DNA from: Nocardioides rotundus
GTDB lineage: Bacteria; Actinomycetota; Actinomycetes; Propionibacteriales; Nocardioidaceae
DNA length: 64,000 nt
Reading direction: 5' to 3'
Assembly (NCBI RefSeq): GCF_019931675.1
Contig: NZ_CP082922.1
Span: forward strand, 310,001-374,000
Shown here: positions 1-7,688 of the stretch, piece by piece
Numbering within the stretch: position 1 is the first letter of the stretch
How the letters are laid out: every line of letters starts with the position of its first letter
The notes under the pieces: generated by a model
What the model was told of the DNA's origin: nothing
The model's input: only the letters and a program-made list of their open reading frames with translations
Database searches by the model: none
Program-made: the position numbers and the translations under genes

Positions 1-433
1 CCAGGATGGCGCGGCCGCTGGCTGTGAGCTGCGCGGGCAGCCGCACGCCGACGTCGGTCACCAGCGGCGGCCGGCCCTTCGCCCGCTCCTCGAGCACATA
101 GAACACCTCGCGCCCGTGCAGCACCGCGAGGTGCGCGCTCTGGCCGGTCCGGTCGACGAGTCGGGCGAGCGGGCGCCGAGCGATGCGGCTCAGCGGCGCT
201 TGCCGGGCGTACCCGCTGCCCACCTCGAAGGCCGCGACGCCGAGGCCGTAGCGGTGCTCCTCGGGCAGGTGGACGACGAAGCCCTCGTCGATCATCGCGT
301 TGAGCAGGTGGTACGCCGTCGAGCGCGGCATGCCCGTGGCGCGCATGATCCGGTCCAACGGGACCGGCTCGGACTGGCTGGCCAGGAAGTGCAGCACGCG
401 GAGCGTCCGCGTCGCCGCCGGCACCTGGCTCAT
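1..433 (-). CDS. IclR-family transcriptional regulator, 3' part cut by window edge (candidate HutR)
   Basis: Reading leftward from ATG 433 the protein opens MSQVPAATRTLRVLHFLA and gives a winged helix (PLDRIMRATGMPRSTAYHLL, about residues 23-42), followed by the start of the IclR effector domain (LARLVDRTGQSAHLAVLHG). About 144 codons are visible; the C-terminal effector-binding part lies outside the window. It is next to hutH, separated only by a small membrane-protein gene. IclR regulators (HutR) activate hut genes in corynebacteria, so a local role at the repeated GTCTC...GAGAC sites is a reasonable inference, not shown by sequence alone. Confidence 0.85.
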   Translation of the reverse strand, partial: MSQVPAATRTLRVLHFLASQSEPVPLDRIMRATGMPRSTAYHLLNAMIDEGFVVHLPEEHRYGLGVAAFEVGSGYARQAPLSRIARRPLARLVDRTGQSAHLAVLHGREVFYVLEERAKGRPPLVTDVGVRLPAQLTASGRAIL

Positions 434-488
434 GACGGCATCCTCGCGCCGGGCCGGCGTGGCCCGGTGCGAGGTGTCGGGTCAGGCG

Positions 489-1031
489 TCAGATGCGCCG
501 GTCGTCGTCGCGGTAGTCCGGGTCCTCCTCGCCCTCGAGACGGCGGGTCGGCTCGGCGTAGGGCTGGTCGGTCGGGTGGGTGCCGCGCACGTCGTCGGTG
601 CCCGTGGTCCCGGTGGTCCCGGTCGTGCCGGTGGTCGCGCTCGTGGCCCCGGCGGCGGTGCCCGTCGTGCCGACACCCCGGTCCGGGTCGGGCGTGTAGT
701 CCTTGGAGCGGTGGTCGACATCGGGGTCGAGCCGGTCGGCCTCGCGGATCCGGTCCTCCTGGGTGGCGCGCTGCTGCGCGGCGCCGCGCTCGGCCTCCTG
801 GGCCCGCCGCTCGGCGGCCGCGGCCTCGTCGCGCCGGCGCTGGGCGTCGGCCTCCGCCTCGCGCAGCGACGCGTCGTCGCGCCGCGCGTCCTGGCGGATC
901 TCCTGAGCCTGCTCGCGCCGCTCGGCCTGCTGCCGCTGCTTCTTCTTGCCGGCCAGCGCCATGATGACGCCCAGGACCAGCAGGACGACGACGGCGGCGA
1001 CGACGATCCAGACGATCTGGTTGGTGCTCAC
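489..1031 (-). CDS. Small single-pass membrane protein with charged, low-complexity cytoplasmic tail
   Basis: Hypothetical protein of 180 residues. GTG 1031 is chosen because GAGGAGG lies a few bases upstream and the predicted membrane helix (IVWIVVAAVVVLLVLGVIMAL, residues about 5-25) follows at once. A longer in-frame ORF would start at 1211 but would run through the hutH promoter region. After the helix come KKK and an Ala/Arg/Glu/Gln-rich stretch likely to form a coiled coil (residues 30-110), then a Thr/Gly-rich segment with TGT repeats and an acidic-basic C-terminus ending DDDRRI. It is cotranscribable with the IclR gene 55 bp downstream. No known function. Confidence 0.7.
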   Translation of the reverse strand: MSTNQIVWIVVAAVVVLLVLGVIMALAGKKKQRQQAERREQAQEIRQDARRDDASLREAEADAQRRRDEAAAAERRAQEAERGAAQQRATQEDRIREADRLDPDVDHRSKDYTPDPDRGVGTTGTAAGATSATTGTTGTTGTTGTDDVRGTHPTDQPYAEPTRRLEGEEDPDYRDDDRRI

Positions 1032-1107
1032 GAGTGCCTCCTCGATCGGGTCGCATGCCGTTCCCGGCACACGTTCTGTCCACGTTAGGCACTCCTGTCC
1101 CACCTGT

Positions 1108-1125
1108 TCACACCCCCAGGTGTGA
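1108..1125. promoter_or_regulatory. Palindrome TCACACC-N4-GGTGTGA in the hutH divergent intergenic region
   Basis: Perfect 7-bp arms with a 4-bp spacer lie between the membrane-protein gene (starting 1031, leftward) and hutH (starting 1195, rightward). It overlaps a second CACCTG...CAGGTG inverted pair (1101-1122). The size is typical of a dimeric regulator site; no specific regulator is assigned. Confidence 0.4.
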
Positions 1126-1132
1126 CCGCCAG

Positions 1133-1148
1133 GTCTCGGATCTGAGAC
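1133..1148. promoter_or_regulatory. Candidate hut operator, copy 1
   Basis: GTCTCGGATCTGAGAC is a near-perfect palindrome (arms GTCTC/GAGAC around GATC-like centre) 46 bp before hutH. A 15/16 identical copy stands at 27256-27271 before the amidohydrolase-hutF-hutI operon. Shared position in front of two hut units plus the adjacent IclR gene suggest the HutR operator. Confidence 0.65.
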
Positions 1149-1194
1149 AGAGTACGGCGCCCCTCGCTGGCGACCGGGCCGCCGCGGGAGTTCC

Positions 1195-2781
1195 ATGGTC
1201 GACATGACCACCGCTCACCCTGCCCCGACCGTCGAGGCGCCGACCATCGAGGTCGGCGTCGGCCCCGTGACCTTCGACGACCTCCTCGCCGTCGCCCGCG
1301 ACGGCGCCCCCGTCGCCCTCACCGAGGACGCGCTGACGGCGATCGACCGGGCTCGCGGCGTGGTCGAGGAGCTGGCGGCCGGCGCGGAGCCGGCGTACGG
1401 CATCTCCACCGGATTCGGCGCCCTCGCCACCCGGCACATCCCGACCGAGATGCGCCACCAGCTGCAGCGCTCCTTGGTCCGCTCGCACGCGGCCGGCTCC
1501 GGCCCCGAGGTCGAGCGCGAGGTGGTGCGGGGGCTCATGCTGCTGCGCCTGTCCACCCTGGCGACCGGCCACACCGGCATCCGCCGGGAGACCGCCGAGC
1601 TGATGGCGGCGATGCTCAGCCACGGGATCACCCCGGTGGTGCACGAGTACGGCTCCCTCGGCTGCTCCGGCGACCTGGCGCCGCTCTCCCACTGCGCGCT
1701 CGCGCTGATGGGGGAGGGCGACGTCCGCGACGCCGACGGCGAGCTGCGCCCGGCCGCCGAGGCACTCGCCGCCGCCGGTCTGGCCCCCGTCGAGCTCGAG
1801 GCCAAGGAGGGCCTGGCCCTGATCAACGGCACCGACGGGATGCTCGGCATGCTGGTCATGGCGATCGCCGACCTGCGCCGGCTGCTGCGGACCGCGGACA
1901 TCGCCGCCGCGATGAGCGTCGAGGGCCAGCTCGGCACCGACCGGGTCTTCGCCCCGGAGCTGCAGGCGATCCGCCCGCACCCCGGGCAGGCCGACTCGGC
2001 CGCGAACCTGGTGCGCCTGATGGCCGACTCCGAGGTGGTGGCCTCGCACCGCACCGGCGACTGCAACCGGGTCCAGGACGCCTACTCCCTGCGTTGCTCG
2101 CCGCAGGTCCACGGCGCGGCCCGCGACACCGTCGACCACGCCGCCTCCGTGGCCGAGCGGGAGCTGGCCAGCGCCATCGACAACCCGGTCGTGCTGCCCG
2201 ACGAGGGCCGCGTGGAGTCCAACGGCAACTTCCACGGGGCTCCGGTCGCCTACGTGCTGGACTTCCTGGCGATCGCGACCGCGGACGTCGCCTCGATCAG
2301 CGAGCGCCGCACCGACCGCTTCCTCGACCGGTCCCGCAGCCACGGCCTCCCGCCGTTCCTCGCCGCCGACCCCGGCGTGGACAGCGGTCTGATGATCGCG
2401 CAGTACACCTCCGCCGCGATCGTCTCCGAGCTCAAGCGGCTCGCCGTGCCCGCCTCGGTGGACTCGATCCCGAGCTCGGCGATGCAGGAGGACCACGTCT
2501 CGATGGGGTGGAACGCGGCCCGCAAGCTGCGCCGCGCGATCGACGGGCTCTCCCGGGTGGTCGCGATCGAGATCCTCACCGCCGCCCGGGCGCTCGACCT
2601 GCGGGCCGGGCTCGAGCCCTCGCCGGCCACCGGGGCCGTCGTACGCCTGCTGCGCGACAACGGCGTCGCCGGGCCCGGCCCCGACCGGTTCCTCGCCCCC
2701 GACATCGACTCAGTCGTCTCGCTCGTCCAGTCCGGCGCGGTGCTCGCCGCCGCCGAGGAAGTGATCGGAGAACTCGCATGA
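1195..2781 (+). CDS. hutH: Histidine ammonia-lyase
   Basis: Converts L-histidine to urocanate and ammonia, the first step of histidine utilisation. It has 528 residues, normal for the family. Visible hallmarks are the catalytic tyrosine loop [16 protein letters not shown], the MIO region [15 protein letters not shown] with Cys157-Ser158-Gly159, [27 protein letters not shown] and [12 protein letters not shown]. The MIO tripeptide is Cys-Ser-Gly rather than the usual Ala-Ser-Gly; this variant is, to my knowledge, known in actinobacterial HALs. ATG 1195 follows GGGAG closely; ATG 1204 is an alternative. It overlaps hutU by ATGA, so the two are translationally coupled. Confidence 0.96.
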   Translation: MVDMTTAHPAPTVEAPTIEVGVGPVTFDDLLAVARDGAPVALTEDALTAIDRARGVVEELAAGAEPAYGISTGFGALATRHIPTEMRHQLQRSLVRSHAAGSGPEVEREVVRGLMLLRLSTLATGHTGIRRETAELMAAMLSHGITPVVHEYGSLGCSGDLAPLSHCALALMGEGDVRDADGELRPAAEALAAAGLAPVELEAKEGLALINGTDGMLGMLVMAIADLRRLLRTADIAAAMSVEGQLGTDRVFAPELQAIRPHPGQADSAANLVRLMADSEVVASHRTGDCNRVQDAYSLRCSPQVHGAARDTVDHAASVAERELASAIDNPVVLPDEGRVESNGNFHGAPVAYVLDFLAIATADVASISERRTDRFLDRSRSHGLPPFLAADPGVDSGLMIAQYTSAAIVSELKRLAVPASVDSIPSSAMQEDHVSMGWNAARKLRRAIDGLSRVVAIEILTAARALDLRAGLEPSPATGAVVRLLRDNGVAGPGPDRFLAPDIDSVVSLVQSGAVLAAAEEVIGELA

Positions 2782-4487
2782 CCGACCAGACCAACCCGCG
2801 CCTGCCCATCCACGCGCCGCACGGCACCGACCTCACCTGCCGCTCCTGGCAGACCGAGGCGCCGATGCGGATGCTGATGAACAACCTCGACCCGGAGAAC
2901 GCCGAGCGGCCCGAGGACCTCGTCGTGTATGGCGGCACCGGCAAGGCCGCGCGCGACTGGGAGTCCTACGACGCGCTGCTGCGCACCCTGCGCACCCTGG
3001 CCGACGACGAGACCATGCTGGTCCAGTCCGGCAAGCCGGTCGGCGTGATGCGGACCCACGAGTGGGCGCCGCGGGTGCTGATCGCGAACTCCAACCTGGT
3101 CGGCGACTGGGCCAACTGGGAGGAGTTCCGGCGGCTGGAGGACCTCGGGCTGACGATGTATGGCCAGATGACCGCCGGGTCGTGGATCTACATCGGCACC
3201 CAGGGGATCCTCCAGGGCACCTTCGAGACCTTCGCCGCGGTGGCCGACAAGAGCTTCGGCGGCAGCCTCGCCGGCACCGTCACCCTCACCGCCGGGCTCG
3301 GCGGCATGGGCGGGGCGCAGCCGCTCGCGGTGACGATGAACGACGGTGTGGCGATCTGCATCGAGGTCGACCCGGCGCGGATCCAGCGGCGGATCGACCA
3401 CCGCTACCTCGACGTGAAGGCCGACTCCCTCGAGCACGCCGTCGAGCTTGCACTGGAGGCGCGGGACGCGAAGCGGCCGCTGTCCATCGGGCTGGAGGGC
3501 AACGCCGCCGAGCTGGTGCCGGCGCTGCTGGAGCTGCACCTGGACCGCAAGGAGGAGGACGGCCGCGGGATCATCGACATCGTCACCGACCAGACCTCCG
3601 CCCACGACCCGCTGTGGTACCTGCCCGTCGGGGTCCCGTTCGAGGACTGGGCCTCCGAGCGTGAGGAGGACCCGCGCGGCTTCACCAAGCGGGCGCAGGA
3701 GTCGATGGCCGCGCACGTGCGCGCGATGGTGGAGTTCCAGGACGCCGGGGCAGAGGTCTTCGACTACGGCAACTCGATCCGGGACGAGGCCCGCCAGGGC
3801 GGCTACGACCGGGCCTTCGAGTTCCCCGGGTTCGTGCCCGCCTACATCCGGCCGCTGTTCTGCGAGGGCAAGGGCCCGTTCCGCTGGGCGGCGCTGTCGG
3901 GCGACCCGGAGGACATCTACGCCACCGACCGGGCGATCAAGGAGCTCTTCCCCGCGGAGGAGAAGCCGGAGTACGCGCGCCTGCACAAGTGGCTCGACAT
4001 GGCCGGCGAGCGGGTCCACTTCCAGGGCCTGCCGGCGCGGATCTGCTGGCTGGGGTACGGCGACCGGCACCGGGCCGGCCTGAAGTTCAACGAGATGGTG
4101 GCCAGCGGTGAGCTGAAGGCGCCGATCGTGATCGGCCGCGACCACCTGGACTGCGGGTCCGTGGCCTCGCCGTACCGGGAGACCGAGTCGATGGCCGACG
4201 GCTCCGACGCGATCGCCGACTGGGCGATCCTCAACGCCCTGGTGAACACCTCCTCCGGCGCCACGTGGGTCAGCTTCCACCACGGCGGCGGGGTCGGGAT
4301 GGGGCGCTCGCTGCACGCGGGCCAGGTCACGGTGGCCGACGGCACGCCGCTGGCCGCGGAGAAGATCGAGCGGGTTCTCACCAACGACCCGGGCATGGGC
4401 GTGATCCGGCACGTGGACGCGGGCTACGACCGCGCCACCGAGGTGGCCGCCGAGCGCGACGTACGGATCCCGATGCGGGAGGCCTGA
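2778..4487 (+). CDS. hutU: Urocanate hydratase
   Basis: Adds water to urocanate to give imidazolone propionate, using tightly bound NAD+. The 569-residue protein has family signatures throughout: [18 protein letters not shown] near the N-terminus, [20 protein letters not shown], the NAD-binding [13 protein letters not shown], the late [18 protein letters not shown] and [19 protein letters not shown] 2778 overlaps the hutH stop. The next pathway enzymes (HutI, HutF and a deformylase-type amidohydrolase) are not downstream here but at 27.3-31.0 kb. Confidence 0.97.
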   Translation: MTDQTNPRLPIHAPHGTDLTCRSWQTEAPMRMLMNNLDPENAERPEDLVVYGGTGKAARDWESYDALLRTLRTLADDETMLVQSGKPVGVMRTHEWAPRVLIANSNLVGDWANWEEFRRLEDLGLTMYGQMTAGSWIYIGTQGILQGTFETFAAVADKSFGGSLAGTVTLTAGLGGMGGAQPLAVTMNDGVAICIEVDPARIQRRIDHRYLDVKADSLEHAVELALEARDAKRPLSIGLEGNAAELVPALLELHLDRKEEDGRGIIDIVTDQTSAHDPLWYLPVGVPFEDWASEREEDPRGFTKRAQESMAAHVRAMVEFQDAGAEVFDYGNSIRDEARQGGYDRAFEFPGFVPAYIRPLFCEGKGPFRWAALSGDPEDIYATDRAIKELFPAEEKPEYARLHKWLDMAGERVHFQGLPARICWLGYGDRHRAGLKFNEMVASGELKAPIVIGRDHLDCGSVASPYRETESMADGSDAIADWAILNALVNTSSGATWVSFHHGGGVGMGRSLHAGQVTVADGTPLAAEKIERVLTNDPGMGVIRHVDAGYDRATEVAAERDVRIPMREA

Positions 4488-4499
4488 GCCCCCGTTCGT

Positions 4500-4580
4500 A
4501 GCCGCACTGGCACAAGTCGCTGCGCCGACCGCGCTCACGCGGGGCGGGGGCGGCTGTCGGTCAGTTATGCCAGTGCGGCT
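4500..4580. terminator. Long-armed inverted repeat between convergent hutU and MFS gene
   Basis: Perfect 13-bp arms AGCCGCACTGGCA (4500-4512) and TGCCAGTGCGGCT (4568-4580) enclose a 55-base loop that is itself GC-rich and partly self-complementary (CCGAC...GTCGG). Its place between two converging stop codons fits a bidirectional terminator. There is no T-tract, and a small non-autonomous element is the alternative. Confidence 0.5.
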
Positions 4581-4605
4581 CCGCGGGGCCACCCGCGCCA
4601 CCGAG

Positions 4606-5931
4606 TCAGGCGGTGGCCGCCTCGACCCGCTGGGCGCGCCGAGTGGTGAGCCCGAGCGCGGCGGTGGGGACGTCCTTGGTCTCCCGGGCGGTGCTTGCCG
4701 AGATCGCGGCGATCAGCGCGATGACCGCCGTGAATCCGGCGGTCACGACCCAGCCGCCCTCCTGCACGCCGCCGAGCCCGGTGACGATCGAGGGCGCGAA
4801 GCCCGCCATCAGGAAGCCCAGCTGGGTGCCGATCGCCATCCCGGAGAAGCGCACCCGGGTGCTGAACATCTCGCCGTAGAACGACGGCCACACCGCGTTG
4901 GCGGCGGCGTACCCGAAGGAGAAGGTCGCGATCGCCAGGGCGAAGGTCAGCAGCTCGTTGTCCTGGCTCATCGAGAGCAGGTAGAACGGCATCAGGACCG
5001 CCGACGACAGCGCGCCGTAGATGAAGACCGGCTTGCGCCCGATCCGGTCGGCGAGCATGCCGAACATCGGTTGGGTGAAGAGCGCCACCGCGTTCGCCGC
5101 GACCACCAGCCACAGGGTGATGGACTCGTTGAGTCCCACGAGGACGCCGTAGGCGATCGCGAGGTTGCCGAACACGGTGGACACGGCGGCGATGAAGGCG
5201 CAGCAGATGACCCGCAGCACGTCCTTCCAGTGGTCGCGCATCAGCACGCCCAGCGGCAGCTTGACGATCTCGTTGTTCGCCTTGGCCTCCTCGAACTCCG
5301 GGGTCTCGTGCAGGCTGCGGCGGATGAAGTAGGCGACGACCACGACCAGCGCGGAGAACCAGAACGGGATCCGCCAGCCGTAGCTGTACTTGATGTCGTC
5401 GGGCAGTGCGACGACCGGGATGAAGACCAGCGCGGCGAGGATCTGGCCGCCCTGGGTGCCGGTCAGCGTCCAGGAGGTGAAGAACGAGCGGCGGTCGTCG
5501 GGCGCGTGCTCGAGGGTCAGCGACGAGGCGCCGGCCTGCTCGCCGGCAGCCGAGAGCCCCTGCAGTAGGCGGCAGAGGACGAGGAGCGCCGGCGCGACCC
5601 AGCCGATGGCGTCGTACGAGGGCAGGCAGCCGATCAGGAACGTCGCGGCGCCCATCAGCACGAGGGTGAACATCAGCACCTTCTGTCGGCCGATCCGGTC
5701 GCCGAAGTGACCGAGGATGACCGCGCCGAAGGGGCGGGCGACGTAGGCGAAGGCGAAGGTCGCGAACGACATGACCAGCGCCGCGTTCCCGGCGTCGGGG
5801 AAGAAGACGGTGGGGAAGATCAGCGCCGCGGCGGAGCCGAAGACGAAGAAGTCGTAGTACTCGACCGCGCTGCCCATGAAGCTGGCGAGGGCCGCCTTCT
5901 TCGGGGTGCGGGTGACGGTGGTGCCGTCCAT
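4606..5931 (-). CDS. MFS transporter, metabolite:H+ symporter type (shikimate/quinate-like)
   Basis: A 441-residue, 12-helix major facilitator of the MHS group. Signatures: AALASFMGSAVEYYDFFVFG at the start, GHFGDRIGRQKVL in the loop after helix 2, RLLQGLSAAGEQAGA, LADRIGRKPVF after helix 8. ATG 5931 has AGGAGG seven bases upstream; the longer ORF start at 5958 lacks this. It lies 52 bp downstream of the shikimate dehydrogenase on the same strand, so import of shikimate, quinate or a related cyclohexane carboxylate is inferred. The hut genes next door converge on it and are unlikely to be functionally linked. Confidence 0.85.
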   Translation of the reverse strand: MDGTTVTRTPKKAALASFMGSAVEYYDFFVFGSAAALIFPTVFFPDAGNAALVMSFATFAFAYVARPFGAVILGHFGDRIGRQKVLMFTLVLMGAATFLIGCLPSYDAIGWVAPALLVLCRLLQGLSAAGEQAGASSLTLEHAPDDRRSFFTSWTLTGTQGGQILAALVFIPVVALPDDIKYSYGWRIPFWFSALVVVVAYFIRRSLHETPEFEEAKANNEIVKLPLGVLMRDHWKDVLRVICCAFIAAVSTVFGNLAIAYGVLVGLNESITLWLVVAANAVALFTQPMFGMLADRIGRKPVFIYGALSSAVLMPFYLLSMSQDNELLTFALAIATFSFGYAAANAVWPSFYGEMFSTRVRFSGMAIGTQLGFLMAGFAPSIVTGLGGVQEGGWVVTAGFTAVIALIAAISASTARETKDVPTAALGLTTRRAQRVEAATA

Positions 5932-5983
5932 GGGGTTCCTCCTGGGTCTCACCGGCACGGTGCCGGACGAACGGGGGTGGTGA

Positions 5984-6856
5984 TCAGCTCTCGGCCGAGG
6001 CGAGCTCGCGCAGGTGGGCGTGCATGCGGTCGGCGTCGGGGCTGATGCCGGTGATCAGCCGGAAGGCGTCGACGGCCTGGTGGACCGCCATGTGACCTCC
6101 ATGGAGCGTCCGGCAGCCGGCGGCCCGGGCTGCCTGCAGCAGCGCGGTGTCCAGCGGCCGGTAGACGATGTCTGCCACCCACAGGTCGGGGTGGAGCAGC
6201 GCGGGGTCCAGCGGCAGGCCGGGGTGGTCGGCCATGCCGGTGGGGGTGCAGTGCACGAGGCCGTCGGCGTCGGGGAGCAGCGCGGACAGCTTGTCGGGCT
6301 GGGCGGGCTCGACGCGGGCGTGCGGGTGGTGCCGGGTCAGCTCGGTGGCGAGCGCGTGCGCGCGCCGCTCGTCGACGTCGACCAGGATCAGCCGGTCCGT
6401 GCCGAGGCCGAGCAGGGCGTCGGCGACCGCGGCGCCCGCGCCGCCGGCGCCGAGCTGCACCACCTCGCGGGTCGGCGCGACGGGCAGGCCGCGGCGGAAC
6501 GCGGCGGCGAAGCCGGTCACGTCGGTGTTGTGACCGACCGCGCCCTCGTCGGTGAAGACCACGGTGTTGACCGCGCCGAGCCGGGCGGCGTCGGGGGAGA
6601 GCCGGTCCAGGTGCTCGATCACCAGCTGCTTGCAGGGGTGGGTGATGTTGAGGGCGTCGTACCCCAGCGTCCGGGCCTGGCCCAGCAGGTCGCCGACCGC
6701 CTCGGGTGGCAGCCCCAGACGGGTCAGGTCGAGGGTCCGGTAGACGTAGGTCAACCCCTGCGCGGCCGCCTCGCGCATGTGCAGCGGCGGGGAGAAGGAG
6801 GGGTCGACGCCGCTGCCGATCAGGCCGACCAGGTAGGCGTGCGGCGGGTGCGCCAT
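5984..6856 (-). CDS. Shikimate/quinate 5-dehydrogenase family
   Basis: NAD(P)-dependent interconversion of shikimate (or quinate) and the 3-dehydro acid. It has 290 residues. Visible features are the substrate site GSGVDPSFSPPLHMREA, the catalytic-lysine region YDALNITHPCKQLVIEHLD, AVNTVVF, HNTDVTGF, the Rossmann glycine loop QLGAGGAGAAVADALL and CTPTGMADHPGLP. The acidic residue after the second strand (LVDVDERRAH) favours NAD+ over NADP+, as in catabolic quinate/shikimate dehydrogenases. The AAGGAG ribosome site lies before ATG 6856. It is divergent from qsuB and probably catabolic rather than the biosynthetic aroE. Confidence 0.88.
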   Translation of the reverse strand: MAHPPHAYLVGLIGSGVDPSFSPPLHMREAAAQGLTYVYRTLDLTRLGLPPEAVGDLLGQARTLGYDALNITHPCKQLVIEHLDRLSPDAARLGAVNTVVFTDEGAVGHNTDVTGFAAAFRRGLPVAPTREVVQLGAGGAGAAVADALLGLGTDRLILVDVDERRAHALATELTRHHPHARVEPAQPDKLSALLPDADGLVHCTPTGMADHPGLPLDPALLHPDLWVADIVYRPLDTALLQAARAAGCRTLHGGHMAVHQAVDAFRLITGISPDADRMHAHLRELASAES

Positions 6857-6868
6857 GGACTCGCTCCT

Positions 6869-6890
6869 TAATGTACGAACTAGTACGTTC
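6869..6890. promoter_or_regulatory. TetR-type operator candidate before the dehydrogenase gene
   Basis: The site reads TAATGTAC-GAAC-TAGTACGTTC. It shares TAATGTAC, then TAGT at identical spacing, with the site at 7652-7673 in front of qsuB. It overlaps the expected promoter of the leftward dehydrogenase-transporter operon, and a partial CGAACTAG direct repeat follows to 6898. Confidence 0.5.
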
Positions 6891-6957
6891 GCGAACTAGA
6901 GCACCACAGTGAGCGCCGTCACGTCAAGGGTTCCGACGAGATCGGGCGGGCGAGGGC

Positions 6958-7596
6958 TCAGGCGGTGAGCCAGGCGACCACGGCGTCGCCGAGGATCCGG
7001 CGGTGCCGGGCGCGCACGTCCGGGTCGGCCATGTCCCGGTCGAAGAGATAGCCGAAGGTCGACCGGTTGGCGACCTGGAAGACGCAGTAGGCGCTGATCA
7101 GCATGTGCACGTCGACCGCGTCGACGTCGTCGCGGAAGACGCCCTCGTCGCGGCCGCGCTCGAGCACCTCCTCCAGCAGCGTGGAGGCGGGCGCGGCCAG
7201 GTCGCGTAGCGAGTCCAGCTTGTGCAGGTGCTCGCCGCGGTGGATGTTCTCGATCGAGACCAGCCGGATGAAGGCGGGGTGCTCGTGGTGGTGGTCGAAG
7301 GTGAGCTCGGCGATCCGGCGTACGGCGTCCGCGGGCGGCAGGTCGGCGGCGTGGATGCCCTGCTCGGCGCTGCGGATCCCCCGGTAGGCCGCCTCGAGCA
7401 CCGCGAGGTAGAGACCCTCCTTGCCCCCGAAGTAGTAGTAGATCATCCGCTTCGTGGTGCGGGTGCGCTCGGCGATCTCGTCCACCCGGGCGCCGGAGTA
7501 TCCGTCCTCGGAGAACGCCTCCGTGGCCACCTGGAGCAGCTCCGCGCGGGTGCGCTCGGCGTCCCGGACACGCTCGCTGGCGGGGGTCCTCGGCAT
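6958..7596 (-). CDS. TetR-family regulator of the shikimate/quinate cluster
   Basis: The protein has 212 residues. The N-terminal helix-turn-helix is clear (RTRAELLQVATEAFSEDGYSG, then VDEIAERTRTTKRMIYYYFGGKEGLYLAVLE, residues about 15-63). The C-terminal ligand domain contains FDHHHEHPAFIRLVSIENIHRGEHL, the pattern of regulators of aromatic or hydroaromatic degradation. It sits between the leftward dehydrogenase-MFS genes and the rightward qsuB-MFS genes. Matching palindromic sites occur before both arms, so it most likely represses both; the ligand is unknown. Confidence 0.88.
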   Translation of the reverse strand: MPRTPASERVRDAERTRAELLQVATEAFSEDGYSGARVDEIAERTRTTKRMIYYYFGGKEGLYLAVLEAAYRGIRSAEQGIHAADLPPADAVRRIAELTFDHHHEHPAFIRLVSIENIHRGEHLHKLDSLRDLAAPASTLLEEVLERGRDEGVFRDDVDAVDVHMLISAYCVFQVANRSTFGYLFDRDMADPDVRARHRRILGDAVVAWLTA

Positions 7597-7648
7597 GCCC
7601 GCGAGCCTAGTGGGTGGCGTGGTGGGGCTGGCCGGCCGCCGACCGAGC

Positions 7649-7676
7649 GGCTAATGTACCGTTTAGTTCATTAGCC
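7649..7676. promoter_or_regulatory. Palindromic TetR operator upstream of qsuB
   Basis: GGCTAATG and CATTAGCC form perfect 8-bp arms around a 12-bp centre (TACCGTTTAGTT). It ends 12 bp before the GTG of qsuB, with GAGGAGG between, so a bound repressor would block the promoter or transcript start. A related half-degenerate site is at 6869-6890. Confidence 0.62.
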
Positions 7677-7688
7677 GAGGAGGTCCGA

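Noticed and set aside
1108..2496. Long open frame (462 codons) opposite hutH
   Set aside because: It is antisense to a clear histidine ammonia-lyase; the Gly/Val/Arg/His-rich composition is typical of shadow frames in high-G+C DNA.
2250..4601. 783-codon frame opposite hutU
   Set aside because: Antisense to a gene with full-length urocanate hydratase motifs; no recognisable domain in the shadow frame.
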